Origin: Rhizocola hellebori
GTDB lineage: Bacteria > Actinomycetota > Actinomycetes > Mycobacteriales > Micromonosporaceae
Length of the DNA stretch: 64,000 nt
Reading direction: 5' to 3'
NCBI RefSeq assembly: GCF_016862955.1
Contig: NZ_BONY01000002.1
Span: forward strand, 124,001 to 188,000
Shown here: in pieces, positions 8,142 to 16,545 of the stretch
Layout of the letters: the number at the start of each line of letters is the position of its first letter
Position numbering within the stretch: position 1 is the first letter of the stretch
Notes under the pieces: generated by a model
Seen by the model: the letters and a program-made list of their open reading frames with translations, nothing else
Told to the model about the DNA's origin: nothing
Databases searched by the model: none
Position numbers and translations under genes: made by a program

Positions 8142-9395
8142 ATGCACACGTCGAGACATCGCCGTGTCCTCGTCGCCGCGATTGCGGCCACGATGGGCAC
8201 CGCGCTGCTCAGCTGGGTCGCCACCGCCACGGTCGCGCAGGCCGCGGTCGCCGGCTGCCGGGTCACCTACACCATCCAGTCGCAATGGGGCGGCGGGTTC
8301 ACCAGCAACGTCAGCATCACCAACCTCGGCGATCCGCTCACCAGCTGGTCACTGCGGTGGACTTTCCCGGCCGCGGGCCAGGCCGTCTCCTCGATCTGGA
8401 ACGCCAGCTACACCCAGAGCGCAAGCCAGGTCACGGTTTCCAACCTGGGCTACAACGGCAACGTCGCCACCAACGCCAGCGTGTCCTTCGGCTTCAACGG
8501 TGCCTGGACGACCAGCAACCCGGTCCCGGCTTCGTTTGCTGTCAACGGCGTCACCTGTACCGGGACTGTCCCCACCACCTCCCCCACCCCGACCCGCAGT
8601 CCGTCGCCGTCTCCCACGCCGTCTCCCACGCCGTCGACCTCGCCGCCGCCCCCCAGCGGCTGGAACCCGCCGGCGAACCTGGTGCAGCCGCTGAACGAGG
8701 TGTGGTCCCATGTGGAGAGCACCTACTCCAACCTGTACGGGTTCCGCAACTACGGCTGGGATCAGCTGGTGGCCAACCGCGGATCCATCAACTACTGCGT
8801 GCGCTGGGATTCCAGCGCCCCGGTGTCCGCCACGCAGCGCGACCAGATCCACGCGGCGCTGCAGCGCTCGTACAAGAAGTGGATGGACGTGATGGCGGGT
8901 CACAACGCCTTCCCTTACGCGGCTGTCCCGGTACGGGTCGTCGGCTGGGCGGTGCGCGACCGCAACACGCTGCAGTGGACCGACAACTCCGTCGATATCT
9001 ACGTCAACAACATCCGTGAGAACGCGCCGCAGTGCAGCGAGCCGTGCGGGCGTTTCTTCCACCAGGACGGCAACTATTCGTCCTGTCCCGGCGGTGCGGC
9101 GCGGCATTACGACCATTCGCTGTGGCTGACCGCAGGTTTCGGCGGCGGCGCCGGTGGCGACTGGGGTCAGCGTATCGGCAGCGAGTACATGGTGAACAAC
9201 GTCAACACCGACAACATTCACATCCTGCTGCACGAGATCGGCCACACCTACGGCCTTGATGACTTCTACGACTGGACCCCCACCGGCCAGTGCTGTTTCA
9301 TCATGAAGGCGGGCAGCGCCACCACCATCACCGAGTTCGACAAGTGGATGCTGCGCGACTTCTGGCGGCATCTGAAGAGCCGCTACGGTCTGTAG
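8142..9395 (+). CDS. Secreted CBM2 zinc-metallopeptidase-like protein
   Basis: A 417-residue exported protein. A signal peptide (to about residue 35, VAQA) is followed by a CBM2 cellulose-binding module (about 36-135), a Pro/Thr/Ser linker (about 137-165), and a C-terminal domain with HEIGHTYGLDD at residue 364. That motif fits an HExxHxxGxxD metzincin-like zinc site, followed by a CCFIM segment like a Met-turn. Many Trp and Cys residues suit an extracellular protein. Likely a cellulose-bound protease or plant-wall-targeted hydrolase; the substrate is unknown. A strong hairpin terminator follows directly. Confidence 0.82.
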   Translation: MHTSRHRRVLVAAIAATMGTALLSWVATATVAQAAVAGCRVTYTIQSQWGGGFTSNVSITNLGDPLTSWSLRWTFPAAGQAVSSIWNASYTQSASQVTVSNLGYNGNVATNASVSFGFNGAWTTSNPVPASFAVNGVTCTGTVPTTSPTPTRSPSPSPTPSPTPSTSPPPPSGWNPPANLVQPLNEVWSHVESTYSNLYGFRNYGWDQLVANRGSINYCVRWDSSAPVSATQRDQIHAALQRSYKKWMDVMAGHNAFPYAAVPVRVVGWAVRDRNTLQWTDNSVDIYVNNIRENAPQCSEPCGRFFHQDGNYSSCPGGAARHYDHSLWLTAGFGGGAGGDWGQRIGSEYMVNNVNTDNIHILLHEIGHTYGLDDFYDWTPTGQCCFIMKAGSATTITEFDKWMLRDFWRHLKSRYGL

Positions 9396-9402
9396 CCAAC
9401 CC

Positions 9403-9431
9403 GCGCGGGGAGGGGTGAGCCCTCCCCGCGC
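9403..9431 (+). terminator. Hairpin terminator after the CBM2 metallopeptidase
   Basis: Perfect 12-bp stem GCGCGGGGAGGG / CCCTCCCCGCGC with a 5-base loop, starting eight bases after the stop codon. No long U run follows, as is common in actinomycetes. Confidence 0.8.
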
Positions 9432-9504
9432 ATCTTCTCGCCCAAGCGGTAAACCTTTCCGCGCCTCCGATGAGTAGGGTCTACGACACCGCTCAGGAGG
9501 AGAG

Positions 9505-10911
9505 ATGGCCGAGGCCGGCACGTTCGAGGAATTCGTGACCACCCGCTCGTCGGGGCTGCTTCGGGTGGCCACGCTGCTGACCCGCGATCACGCCATGGCC
9601 GAGGACCTGCTGCAGACGGCGCTGGCCCGCAGCTGGTCGGTGTGGAAGCGCATCGACGGCGACCCCGAGCCTTACGTCTACCGGATCCTGGCCAACACCT
9701 ACAAGACGTGGTGGCGGCGGCGCTGGCATGCCGAGCGTCCCACCGAGCGGCTGCCGGAGCTGGGCGAGCCGGGCGGCCAGCTGTCAGTCGAGACGCGCGA
9801 CGAGATCTGGCGAGCGCTCAATCGCCTGCCCCGCCAGCAACGTGCTGTGCTTGTGCTGCGCTACTTCGAGGATCTGACCGAGGCGCAGGTCGGGCAGACC
9901 CTGGGCATCTCCCTCGGCGCGGTGAAGAGCCACGCCAACCGCGGCCTGGCCAAGCTGCGCCTCGACCCACAGCTGCTGGCCGAGTTCCCGGTGCCACGCC
10001 CACCGGCGAGCATCGAGCGCCTGCCCGCTGTGCGCCAGCGGGTCCGCCAGCACCGCCAGCACAAAGTGATGGGCGCCATCGCGATCATCATTGCCGTGGT
10101 GGCGGGCTTTGCCGTGGCGCCCAGCCTGTTGCGCAACGTCTTCCCTCCCACCAGAACCCAAACACCCAAGCATATTCAGGGGTACCTGATCAGGGACACC
10201 GTTTCGGCGAAGCTGACCGAGCTGGACCGGGTCACCACCACCGCTTGGATACCTTCCACATTGGACTATCTGGTCAGCGGCAGCTGCGACACCCGCGATG
10301 TGCGCTTCGTCGCGAAGGTGTCGGTCCAGCTCAACGGTAAGATCTTCGAGGACTTCCCGTGCTCGGCCGAGCCGGAGCGGCTGGGCACCAGAACCGACAG
10401 CGACGACGCGTCCACCGCGAGACTCAAGATCGGCGAACCGGTGACGATCTCGCTGCGGCTGCAGATCCTGCACGGCGACACCATTCCGCCCGACAGCACG
10501 CTGACCCTCGCTTTCGCCGAGCTGGTGCCTTTCGAGCAGCTACCCCTGCCACCGCGGCCCAAACGGCTCAAACCGCTGGACCGCCACATATCTGAGCAGC
10601 CTGCCGCCGTGCTAGGTCCCCACAGCCCGACCACCGCCACGGTCACGTTGCCGGTAGGCACATATCTCCACGTCAACGTGGGGTCCCAGACCCCGGGAAA
10701 GATCCACATTGAGGTCAACGGCCATCCGCGGCGGGCCCACGTCTTCTGGGATTACGACAACGGGTACGGCGGTTTCGACCTGATCCCCAACGAGAAGGGC
10801 GCAGCCGACCTCGGCGTGCACGAAGGCGTGCCCATCCTCATCTCGGTGTGGACCGAATACCTCACCGCCGACTGGTATGTGGCGCTCTTCGTCAAACCGA
10901 AAACCTGGTAA
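9505..10911 (+). CDS. SigE-type ECF sigma factor fused to a membrane helix and extracytoplasmic domain
   Basis: A 468-residue protein. Residues 1-165 are a complete ECF sigma factor: region 2 with DHAMAEDLLQTAL and YRILANTYKTWW, region 4 with ISLGAVKSHANRGLAKL. A hydrophobic helix follows at about 188-208. The remaining roughly 260 residues, probably outside the membrane, are beta-rich, with two cysteines (CDTRD and FPCS) and no family I recognise. Ordinary SigE-family members end near residue 175. ATG at 9505 follows an AGGAGGAG ribosome site. No anti-sigma gene is adjacent, so the tail may do that job. Confidence 0.88.
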   Translation: MAEAGTFEEFVTTRSSGLLRVATLLTRDHAMAEDLLQTALARSWSVWKRIDGDPEPYVYRILANTYKTWWRRRWHAERPTERLPELGEPGGQLSVETRDEIWRALNRLPRQQRAVLVLRYFEDLTEAQVGQTLGISLGAVKSHANRGLAKLRLDPQLLAEFPVPRPPASIERLPAVRQRVRQHRQHKVMGAIAIIIAVVAGFAVAPSLLRNVFPPTRTQTPKHIQGYLIRDTVSAKLTELDRVTTTAWIPSTLDYLVSGSCDTRDVRFVAKVSVQLNGKIFEDFPCSAEPERLGTRTDSDDASTARLKIGEPVTISLRLQILHGDTIPPDSTLTLAFAELVPFEQLPLPPRPKRLKPLDRHISEQPAAVLGPHSPTTATVTLPVGTYLHVNVGSQTPGKIHIEVNGHPRRAHVFWDYDNGYGGFDLIPNEKGAADLGVHEGVPILISVWTEYLTADWYVALFVKPKTW

Positions 10912-10923
10912 CACAAGCGTTTC

Positions 10924-10951
10924 GGGAGCCGGCGGCACGACGCCGGCTCCC
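10924..10951. terminator. Bidirectional terminator between convergent genes
   Basis: Eleven-bp perfect stem GGGAGCCGGCG / CGCCGGCTCCC with a 6-base loop between the sigma-fusion gene and the convergent secreted-protein gene. It can serve both strands. Confidence 0.8.
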
Positions 10952-10971
10952 TGCTTTGTGCGGTGTGCGGG

Positions 10972-11592
10972 TTACCACCAGACGTTCATCGAGGAGGTGA
11001 TGTTGTCAAAGCCCCACCAGGACAGGTTGCCCCAGCCGGTGCCGGCCAGGTAGAGCCAGCTGCCCCGGTACTCGATGTCGTCGTAGATCGAGACGCGGCC
11101 GTTGACGTAGATCGATGAGGCGACGTTGTCCCAGTTGCCGGCGCAGCCGAACAGGCCGCAGCCGCGGTTGACGCCGGCCAGATAGTTGATGCCGTAGGGC
11201 GAGTTGAGGCTCATCGCGTCGCCGGTCAGCTCGTCGTTGGAGTAGAGGGTGGCGTACTGGCCGGCCTGCTGCACCCCGACACCCGACCCCATCGTCTTGG
11301 TGGCGGCCACCGCGGTGTCGAAGGCGGCCTTGTCGGTGAAGCCGACCATCTCGTCGGGCTTGGCCAGATCCACCACGAAGTAGAGGGCTCGCCCGTCGAA
11401 TTTGGAGATCTGCTGCGGCGCGTAGCGCACCCCGTCGACGATGAACGCCGAACGCGGGGCCTTGTGCACCCCGCCGGTCGGGGCGGCCGGTACCGGCTTG
11501 GCCGTGGCGGCCGTGGTGCTCACGGTCAGCAGGCCACCGGCGAGAACGACGGCGAGCGCGGCCAGACCGGCGATGCGTGATTGTGTACTCAT
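10972..11592 (-). CDS. Secreted peptidase inhibitor I36 / crystallin-like protein
   Basis: A 206-residue exported protein. Signal peptide and Pro-rich propart run to about residue 45, a middle segment follows, and a C-terminal domain of about 75 residues has the beta/gamma-crystallin-like pattern of Streptomyces metalloproteinase inhibitors (peptidase inhibitor family I36): a pair of Cys in GCGLFGC, SIYVNG, ISIYDDIEY-like and WGFDNITSS segments. ATG at 11592 follows AAGGAGAA. It may restrain secreted metalloproteases such as the CBM2 peptidase nearby; this is inference. Confidence 0.7.
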   Translation of the reverse strand: MSTQSRIAGLAALAVVLAGGLLTVSTTAATAKPVPAAPTGGVHKAPRSAFIVDGVRYAPQQISKFDGRALYFVVDLAKPDEMVGFTDKAAFDTAVAATKTMGSGVGVQQAGQYATLYSNDELTGDAMSLNSPYGINYLAGVNRGCGLFGCAGNWDNVASSIYVNGRVSIYDDIEYRGSWLYLAGTGWGNLSWWGFDNITSSMNVWW

Positions 11593-11692
11593 CTCAGTTC
11601 TCCTTAAAGGGGAATTGGCTGGGCGGTACACAAATCAGGTTGGCGTGAAACGCGGCCGATGCCGTCTGCCGGCAGTGGGACCTTCCCCTAAA

Positions 11693-11715
11693 CCCGCGGG
11701 CGGACCCCCCGCGGG
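11693..11715 (-). terminator. Hairpin terminator after the HTH gene
   Basis: CCCGCGGG repeated as an inverted pair (11693-11700 and 11708-11715) with a 7-base loop, about 30 bases downstream of the minus-strand HTH gene. Confidence 0.6.
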
Positions 11716-11743
11716 CATTTACCTCAACCTATGGGTGGAGGGG

Positions 11744-12622
11744 CTAGCTCGGCCAGCGCCAAGCGATTCCGTGCACACCGGTGATCAGCGGGGTGCCGAT
11801 CAGGTGGACGCTGTGATGCGTGCTCAGGGGCAGCGCCCCGATCCGGCGCGGCGGCTCGTACAGGTCGGCCTGGCTGAACGCGTGACAGTCCACCGGGCGC
11901 ACGCTGGGGTCGAAACGCACCTGCAGCAGATATTGCTCCACCCGATGCCGCACCGCGCAGGCGTGCACGATGCTGGGCGGCCCGCACGGGTTGTGGATGC
12001 GCCGCTCGAACACCCACGACTCTCCGGCGCGCAGCCTCTGTCCAAAAAGGAATTCCGCGACGATCACCGGCGCCCGCGAGTGGCGGCGCACCTCGCCGAG
12101 CCGGCAGTTCTCCCCCGCCTCGAACTCGACCTGGTCTGCGGGGTTGGCCAGCGGGTCCGCGCCCGGATCGGCGAAGAAGCGCATCACGTACCGGTCGACC
12201 CCGTCGCGCCGGGCCCGCAGCACGATGCGCGACCAGATGCGCGACGAGCGCCTGCTCGCGTCGACGCTGACCTTGTCGTGCTGGCACAGCAGATCCACGC
12301 TGCGGTCACGTGCGCCCGGGATGTCGTCGAGCAGCTCGCCCAGCGCGCCGCTGCGCTCGTCGAGATCGCTGCGCGGGATCAGGTCGACCAGAGCACCGCG
12401 CGGAAGGTCAAGAACCTCCTCCAGGGCGTGCACCGGGCCGGTTGAGGCGGGCCTGGTGTGCCCGTGCTGCCAGCCGCTGAGCGTGGAGAGCCCCACCGGC
12501 CAGCCCCTGTCGGCCAGCCGGGAGCGGACCCGGTCGAGGGTCAGCCCGCGGGAACGGATCGCCGCCCGCAGCGTGTCGTGGAAGGGCCCGGCCCGCAGCA
12601 GCAGCTCGACCTGGCTATCCAT
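11744..12622 (-). CDS. Helix-turn-helix protein with unknown C-terminal domain
   Basis: A 292-residue protein. The N-terminal 80 residues look like an XRE-type helix-turn-helix (LRAAIRSRGLTLDRVRSRL, then LSTLSGWQHGHTRP). The C-terminal half has conserved-looking Trp, Cys and His residues with a beta-rich pattern but no recognised family. ATG at 12622 removes an upstream extension that would overlap the promoter of the divergent GH92 gene. It may regulate GH92, but no operator is visible. Confidence 0.72.
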   Translation of the reverse strand: MDSQVELLLRAGPFHDTLRAAIRSRGLTLDRVRSRLADRGWPVGLSTLSGWQHGHTRPASTGPVHALEEVLDLPRGALVDLIPRSDLDERSGALGELLDDIPGARDRSVDLLCQHDKVSVDASRRSSRIWSRIVLRARRDGVDRYVMRFFADPGADPLANPADQVEFEAGENCRLGEVRRHSRAPVIVAEFLFGQRLRAGESWVFERRIHNPCGPPSIVHACAVRHRVEQYLLQVRFDPSVRPVDCHAFSQADLYEPPRRIGALPLSTHHSVHLIGTPLITGVHGIAWRWPS

Positions 12623-12751
12623 GGCACCGCCCAACCTCGAAACGTAACCCGGTGGGCGAGCGCCGGCCAAGGCCCGAAATTTCCGGCCTGGCGCCACCTG
12701 CACCGCAACAACTAGACATGGGTCAATATCCCTCGACATCCGGAGACGACT

Positions 12752-15568
12752 ATGCCTCTCATTAAGACAACGTTGTCATCAGGGCTAGTGTGCCTGCTGG
12801 TGGCGACGATGTCGATGGCGACCAACGCCCCCGCGGCTGCGGCGGTGCCGAACCCGGCGAGCTTCGTCAACACGCTGATCGGCTCCAGCAACAGCGGCGA
12901 GACCTTCCCCGGCGCCGACACCCCCTTCGGCATGGTGCAGTGGAGCCCGGAGAACACCGCCGGCAACCAGACCCGCACCGTGCAGCCCGGCGGCTACGGC
13001 TACAACAACACCCGCATCCGCGGCTTCGCGCTGACCCACATGTCCGGGACGGGATGCGCCGGAGCCTACGGCGACATCCCGTTCTTCCCCTACCTCGGCA
13101 CGGTCGACACCTCGCCCACGGCCGACACCACGGATGCCAAGTACGCCAGCAACTTTTCCCACACCAACGAGACCGGGACGGCGGGCTACTACCGGGTCGG
13201 GCTCAGCTCGGGGGTCAACGTCGAGCTGACCGCGACGGCGCGGACCGGGTCGGGCCGGTTGACCTACCAGGCCGGCCAGACCGCCTCGCTGCTCGTGCGC
13301 ACCTCCAACTCGGAGGTCGGCAGCAGCGCCGCGTCGACCACCATCAACACCGCGGCCCGGACCATCAGCGGCTCCGTGACCAGCGGCAACTTCTGCGGCT
13401 ACATCAACGCGATCGGCCGGCGCAGTTACTACACGCTGCACTTCTACGCGGTCTTCGATCAGCCGTTCACCACCACCGGTACCTGGCAGGACGGCACGTT
13501 GCGCCCCAACACCACCACGGCCAGCGGCGCCACCACCTACGGCACCGACGGCTGGCCGGTGGCCGGGCGCGGATCGGGCGGCTACGTGACTTTCGCCTCC
13601 GGGCAGACAGTCAACGTGCGGGTCGGCATCTCGTTCGTCAGCCAGGCCAACGCCCAGGCCAACCTGAACGCGGAGAACCCTTCCGGCACCACTTTCGACA
13701 CCGTCCGGCAACGGGCGACCGACGCGTGGAACACCGAGCTCGGCCGCATCGAGCTCACCGGCGGCACCACCGCCCAGCTGACCACCTTCTACACCGCGCT
13801 GTACCACTCGCTGTTGCACCCCAACATCTTCAGCGACACCAACGGCCAATACATGGGCATGGATCAGCAGCTGCACAGCCTCTCGGCCGGGCAGGGCGCG
13901 CAATACGCCAACTTCTCCGGCTGGGACGTCTATCGCAGCCAGCTGCAACTGGTGACTCTGTTGCGACCGGACGTGGGCAGTGACATCGCGCAGTCGCTTT
14001 TCAATCAGGCCAACCAGAACAACGGGGTCTGGGACAGATGGACGCATGCCCAGGGCGGAACCCATGTGATGACAGGCGATCCGGCACATGCCGCGCTGCC
14101 GAGCATTTATTCTTTTGGGGGTACCAATTTCAGCGCCTCAGGCGCGCTGACCTCGATGATCAACGCCGCCACCACGGTCACCGCCGCCGACCTGAGCCGC
14201 GACGGCTGGAACGTGATGGTGGTCGGCGAGCGGCCGTCGCTGGACAAGTGGCTGTCGATTCACTACATCCCCACCAACGGCAACGCCTGGGGCGGCGCGG
14301 GCGAAACCCTGGAAACCTCGATCGCCGACTTCGGCATCTCGCAGCTGGCCGGCCGGCTCGGCCAGAGCAGTGTGCAGCAACAGTTCCTGGCCCGCGCCCA
14401 GTATTGGAAGAACGTGTTCAACCCGGGCAACGGCGGCTACATCCAGGACCGCAACGAAAACGGCACCTGGCCCTCCTTCAACGCGTCCAGCAGCAGCGGT
14501 TTCGCCGAGGGAAGCGCCGCCCAGTACACGTGGATGGTGCCGCACAACGCCCGCGGACTGCTCGACCGCATGGGCGGCAACGCCACCGCGACCTCGCGCC
14601 TGGATACCTTCTTCCACAACAGCGACGGCTCGTGGGCATTGACCGGGGCCGGTGGGCTGAAGGCGGAGATGGACAACGAGCCGTCGATCGGCTCGCCGTG
14701 GCTCTACAACTTCTCCGGCAGCCCGTACAAGGCGCAGCAGACCATCCGCCAGGTCGTCAACACGCTGTGGTCGGCCACCCCGGGCGGCATCCCCGGTCAG
14801 GACGACCTCGGCGCGATGTCGTCGTGGTACGTCTGGGCCGCCATGGGGATGCATCCGCTCACCCCGGGCCGCGCCGAGCTGCTGCTGGCCAGCCCGCTGT
14901 TCCCGCAGATCGTGGTGCACCGCGGCAACGGCGTCAACCTCACCATCAACGCGCCCGCGGCCGCCTCGGGCACCTTCTACGTGCAAAGCCTGACGGTCAA
15001 CGGCGCTTCGTCGAACAGGGCATGGCTGCCGGAGTCCTTCGTCGCCAACGGCGGCACCCTGTCCTACACCCTCGGCACCACCGCCAACACCACCTGGGGC
15101 GCCGCGGCCGCCGACGCTCCGCCTTCCTTCGACACCGGCGGAACCGGACCGTCCAATGTGGCGCTGGGCAAGCCGGCCACCGGATCGGCGGCGTGCAACA
15201 GCAACGAGACACCGCCCAAGGCGGTCAACGGCAGCGTGTCCGGCGGCAACTCCGACAAGTTCTGCTCGACCGCGGCCACCAAGTTCCTGCAGATCGACCT
15301 CGGCCAGCCGTTCGCGCTGACCTCGTTCACCATCCGGCACGCCGGCGCTGGAGGCGAAAGCACCACCTGGAACACCCGTGACTACGACATTCAGGTGTCC
15401 AATGACGCGTCCACCTGGTCGACCGTGGTCCAGGCTCGCGCCAGCACTGCGAGTGTGACCACCCACACGGTGACGGTGACCGCGCGCTACCTGCGCCTCA
15501 ACGTCATCACGGCCCAGCAGACCGCGGGCGGCGCGACGCGGATCTACGAATTCGAGGCCTACGCCTAA
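12752..15568 (+). CDS. Secreted GH92 alpha-1,2-mannosidase with C-terminal discoidin/CBM32-like module
   Basis: A 938-residue exported protein: signal peptide (about 1-31), GH92 catalytic region (about 34-790) and an F5/F8 type C-like carbohydrate-binding domain (about 800-938). GH92 enzymes are Ca-dependent inverting exo-alpha-mannosidases acting on alpha-1,2 and other mannosidic links of yeast mannan or N-glycans. Family signatures are clear: N-terminal LIGSSNSGETFPGADTPFGM, NEPS with Glu643 (likely general acid), and GQDDLGAMSSWY with Asp684/Asp685 (likely general base). GGAGACG precedes the ATG. The enzyme fits the other glycan-degrading genes here. A very strong terminator follows. Confidence 0.93.
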   Translation: MPLIKTTLSSGLVCLLVATMSMATNAPAAAAVPNPASFVNTLIGSSNSGETFPGADTPFGMVQWSPENTAGNQTRTVQPGGYGYNNTRIRGFALTHMSGTGCAGAYGDIPFFPYLGTVDTSPTADTTDAKYASNFSHTNETGTAGYYRVGLSSGVNVELTATARTGSGRLTYQAGQTASLLVRTSNSEVGSSAASTTINTAARTISGSVTSGNFCGYINAIGRRSYYTLHFYAVFDQPFTTTGTWQDGTLRPNTTTASGATTYGTDGWPVAGRGSGGYVTFASGQTVNVRVGISFVSQANAQANLNAENPSGTTFDTVRQRATDAWNTELGRIELTGGTTAQLTTFYTALYHSLLHPNIFSDTNGQYMGMDQQLHSLSAGQGAQYANFSGWDVYRSQLQLVTLLRPDVGSDIAQSLFNQANQNNGVWDRWTHAQGGTHVMTGDPAHAALPSIYSFGGTNFSASGALTSMINAATTVTAADLSRDGWNVMVVGERPSLDKWLSIHYIPTNGNAWGGAGETLETSIADFGISQLAGRLGQSSVQQQFLARAQYWKNVFNPGNGGYIQDRNENGTWPSFNASSSSGFAEGSAAQYTWMVPHNARGLLDRMGGNATATSRLDTFFHNSDGSWALTGAGGLKAEMDNEPSIGSPWLYNFSGSPYKAQQTIRQVVNTLWSATPGGIPGQDDLGAMSSWYVWAAMGMHPLTPGRAELLLASPLFPQIVVHRGNGVNLTINAPAAASGTFYVQSLTVNGASSNRAWLPESFVANGGTLSYTLGTTANTTWGAAAADAPPSFDTGGTGPSNVALGKPATGSAACNSNETPPKAVNGSVSGGNSDKFCSTAATKFLQIDLGQPFALTSFTIRHAGAGGESTTWNTRDYDIQVSNDASTWSTVVQARASTASVTTHTVTVTARYLRLNVITAQQTAGGATRIYEFEAYA

Positions 15569-15581
15569 CCGCTCAGCCTCC

Positions 15582-15619
15582 CCGTTCACGGTGCGGCGGA
15601 TCCCCCGCACCGTGAACGG
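15582..15619 (+). terminator. Strong hairpin terminator after GH92
   Basis: Perfect 15-bp inverted repeat CCGTTCACGGTGCGG / CCGCACCGTGAACGG with an 8-base loop, 13 bases after the GH92 stop. It ends 26 bases before the next gene and so insulates the SLATT gene. Confidence 0.88.
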
Positions 15620-15645
15620 TTGCGCCGAAATCCTAGACTGGGTCA

Positions 15646-16545
15646 ATGGTCACCACCCCTGGACAAGTTGGCGTCGGGTTCAGCCTGTCGCGTGTGGACC
15701 TTCCGGAGCGATACCGGCTGGCGTCGGATTATTCGATGGCGGCTCAGCGTTCGACCACGCGATGGTCTGCCCTTCAGCTGGCCCTGCTCGGCGCGGGCGC
15801 GCTCGTCGGCGGGGTCGATGTTCAGCTTGACAACGGGGTCCATCTCGGGGCGCTCGCCGCGGCGGTCTCGTTGACCCTGGCCATGTTCCCGGCCGTGTGG
15901 CTGGCCCTGCGCAACCCGCAACGCGCCTGGTACAGGGGACGGGCCGCGGCCGAGTCGCTCAAGACGCTGGCCTGGAAGTACGCGGTGCGGGCCGCGCCCT
16001 TCACCGACGACACCGACGCCGACGACCGGTTCGCCGCCGATGTTCGCGCGCTGCGCTCAGACCTGGCCGAGGTGATGCTCGACGACGATGGCACCGCCAT
16101 CACCGAGCCGATGCGGCGGTTGCGGGCCGCGGATCTGCCGGTGCGGCGCCGCGCATATCTGACCGACCGCATCGACGCCGAGTGCGATTGGTACCAAGGA
16201 AAAGCAGCTTTCTATGCGCGCGCGGCAAGGTGGTGGATAGTCGCCGCGATCGGCGCCACCCTGCTCGGGTTGGGGGCCGGGTTCTTGAAAGCGTTCGGGT
16301 TTGTCAGCTACGACGGGCTCGGCGCCGCCTCCGCGATCGCCGCCGCGGCGACGGCCTGGATGCAGCTCAAGCAATACCGGCCGCTGGCCGCCGCCTACGC
16401 GCTGACCTGCCGCGAGCTTGGCGCGGTCCGCCAGCAGCTGACCGAGGTGACCGGGGAGCAGATGTGGGCGCTGGCGGCGGCGAGCGCCGAGGAGGCGATC
16501 TCGCGTGAGCACACCATGTGGATAGCGCGCCGCGAGTCGGTCTAG
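15646..16545 (+). CDS. DUF4231/SLATT-type membrane protein
   Basis: A 299-residue protein with two pairs of transmembrane helices (about 42-62 and 68-90; about 192-213 and 220-240) separated and followed by long charged helices. This tandem layout matches DUF4231 proteins that combine two SLATT domains. SLATT proteins are proposed pore-forming effectors activated by nucleotide signals in conflict systems. Its stop overlaps the stop of the TIR gene tail-to-tail over CTAG. It could work with the TIR system or independently. Starts at GTG or ATG near 15646. Confidence 0.75.
   Translation: MVTTPGQVGVGFSLSRVDLPERYRLASDYSMAAQRSTTRWSALQLALLGAGALVGGVDVQLDNGVHLGALAAAVSLTLAMFPAVWLALRNPQRAWYRGRAAAESLKTLAWKYAVRAAPFTDDTDADDRFAADVRALRSDLAEVMLDDDGTAITEPMRRLRAADLPVRRRAYLTDRIDAECDWYQGKAAFYARAARWWIVAAIGATLLGLGAGFLKAFGFVSYDGLGAASAIAAAATAWMQLKQYRPLAAAYALTCRELGAVRQQLTEVTGEQMWALAAASAEEAISREHTMWIARRESV

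Noticed and set aside
8575-8660. CT-rich short tandem repeats as a regulatory or phase-variable tract
   Set aside because: They encode the Pro/Thr/Ser linker between CBM2 and the peptidase domain, a common feature of secreted actinomycete enzymes.
14138-15646. 502-codon open frame on the minus strand opposite GH92
   Set aside because: Antisense shadow of a well-supported gene; Arg/Gly/His-rich translation without any family motif, a normal effect of GC-rich third positions.
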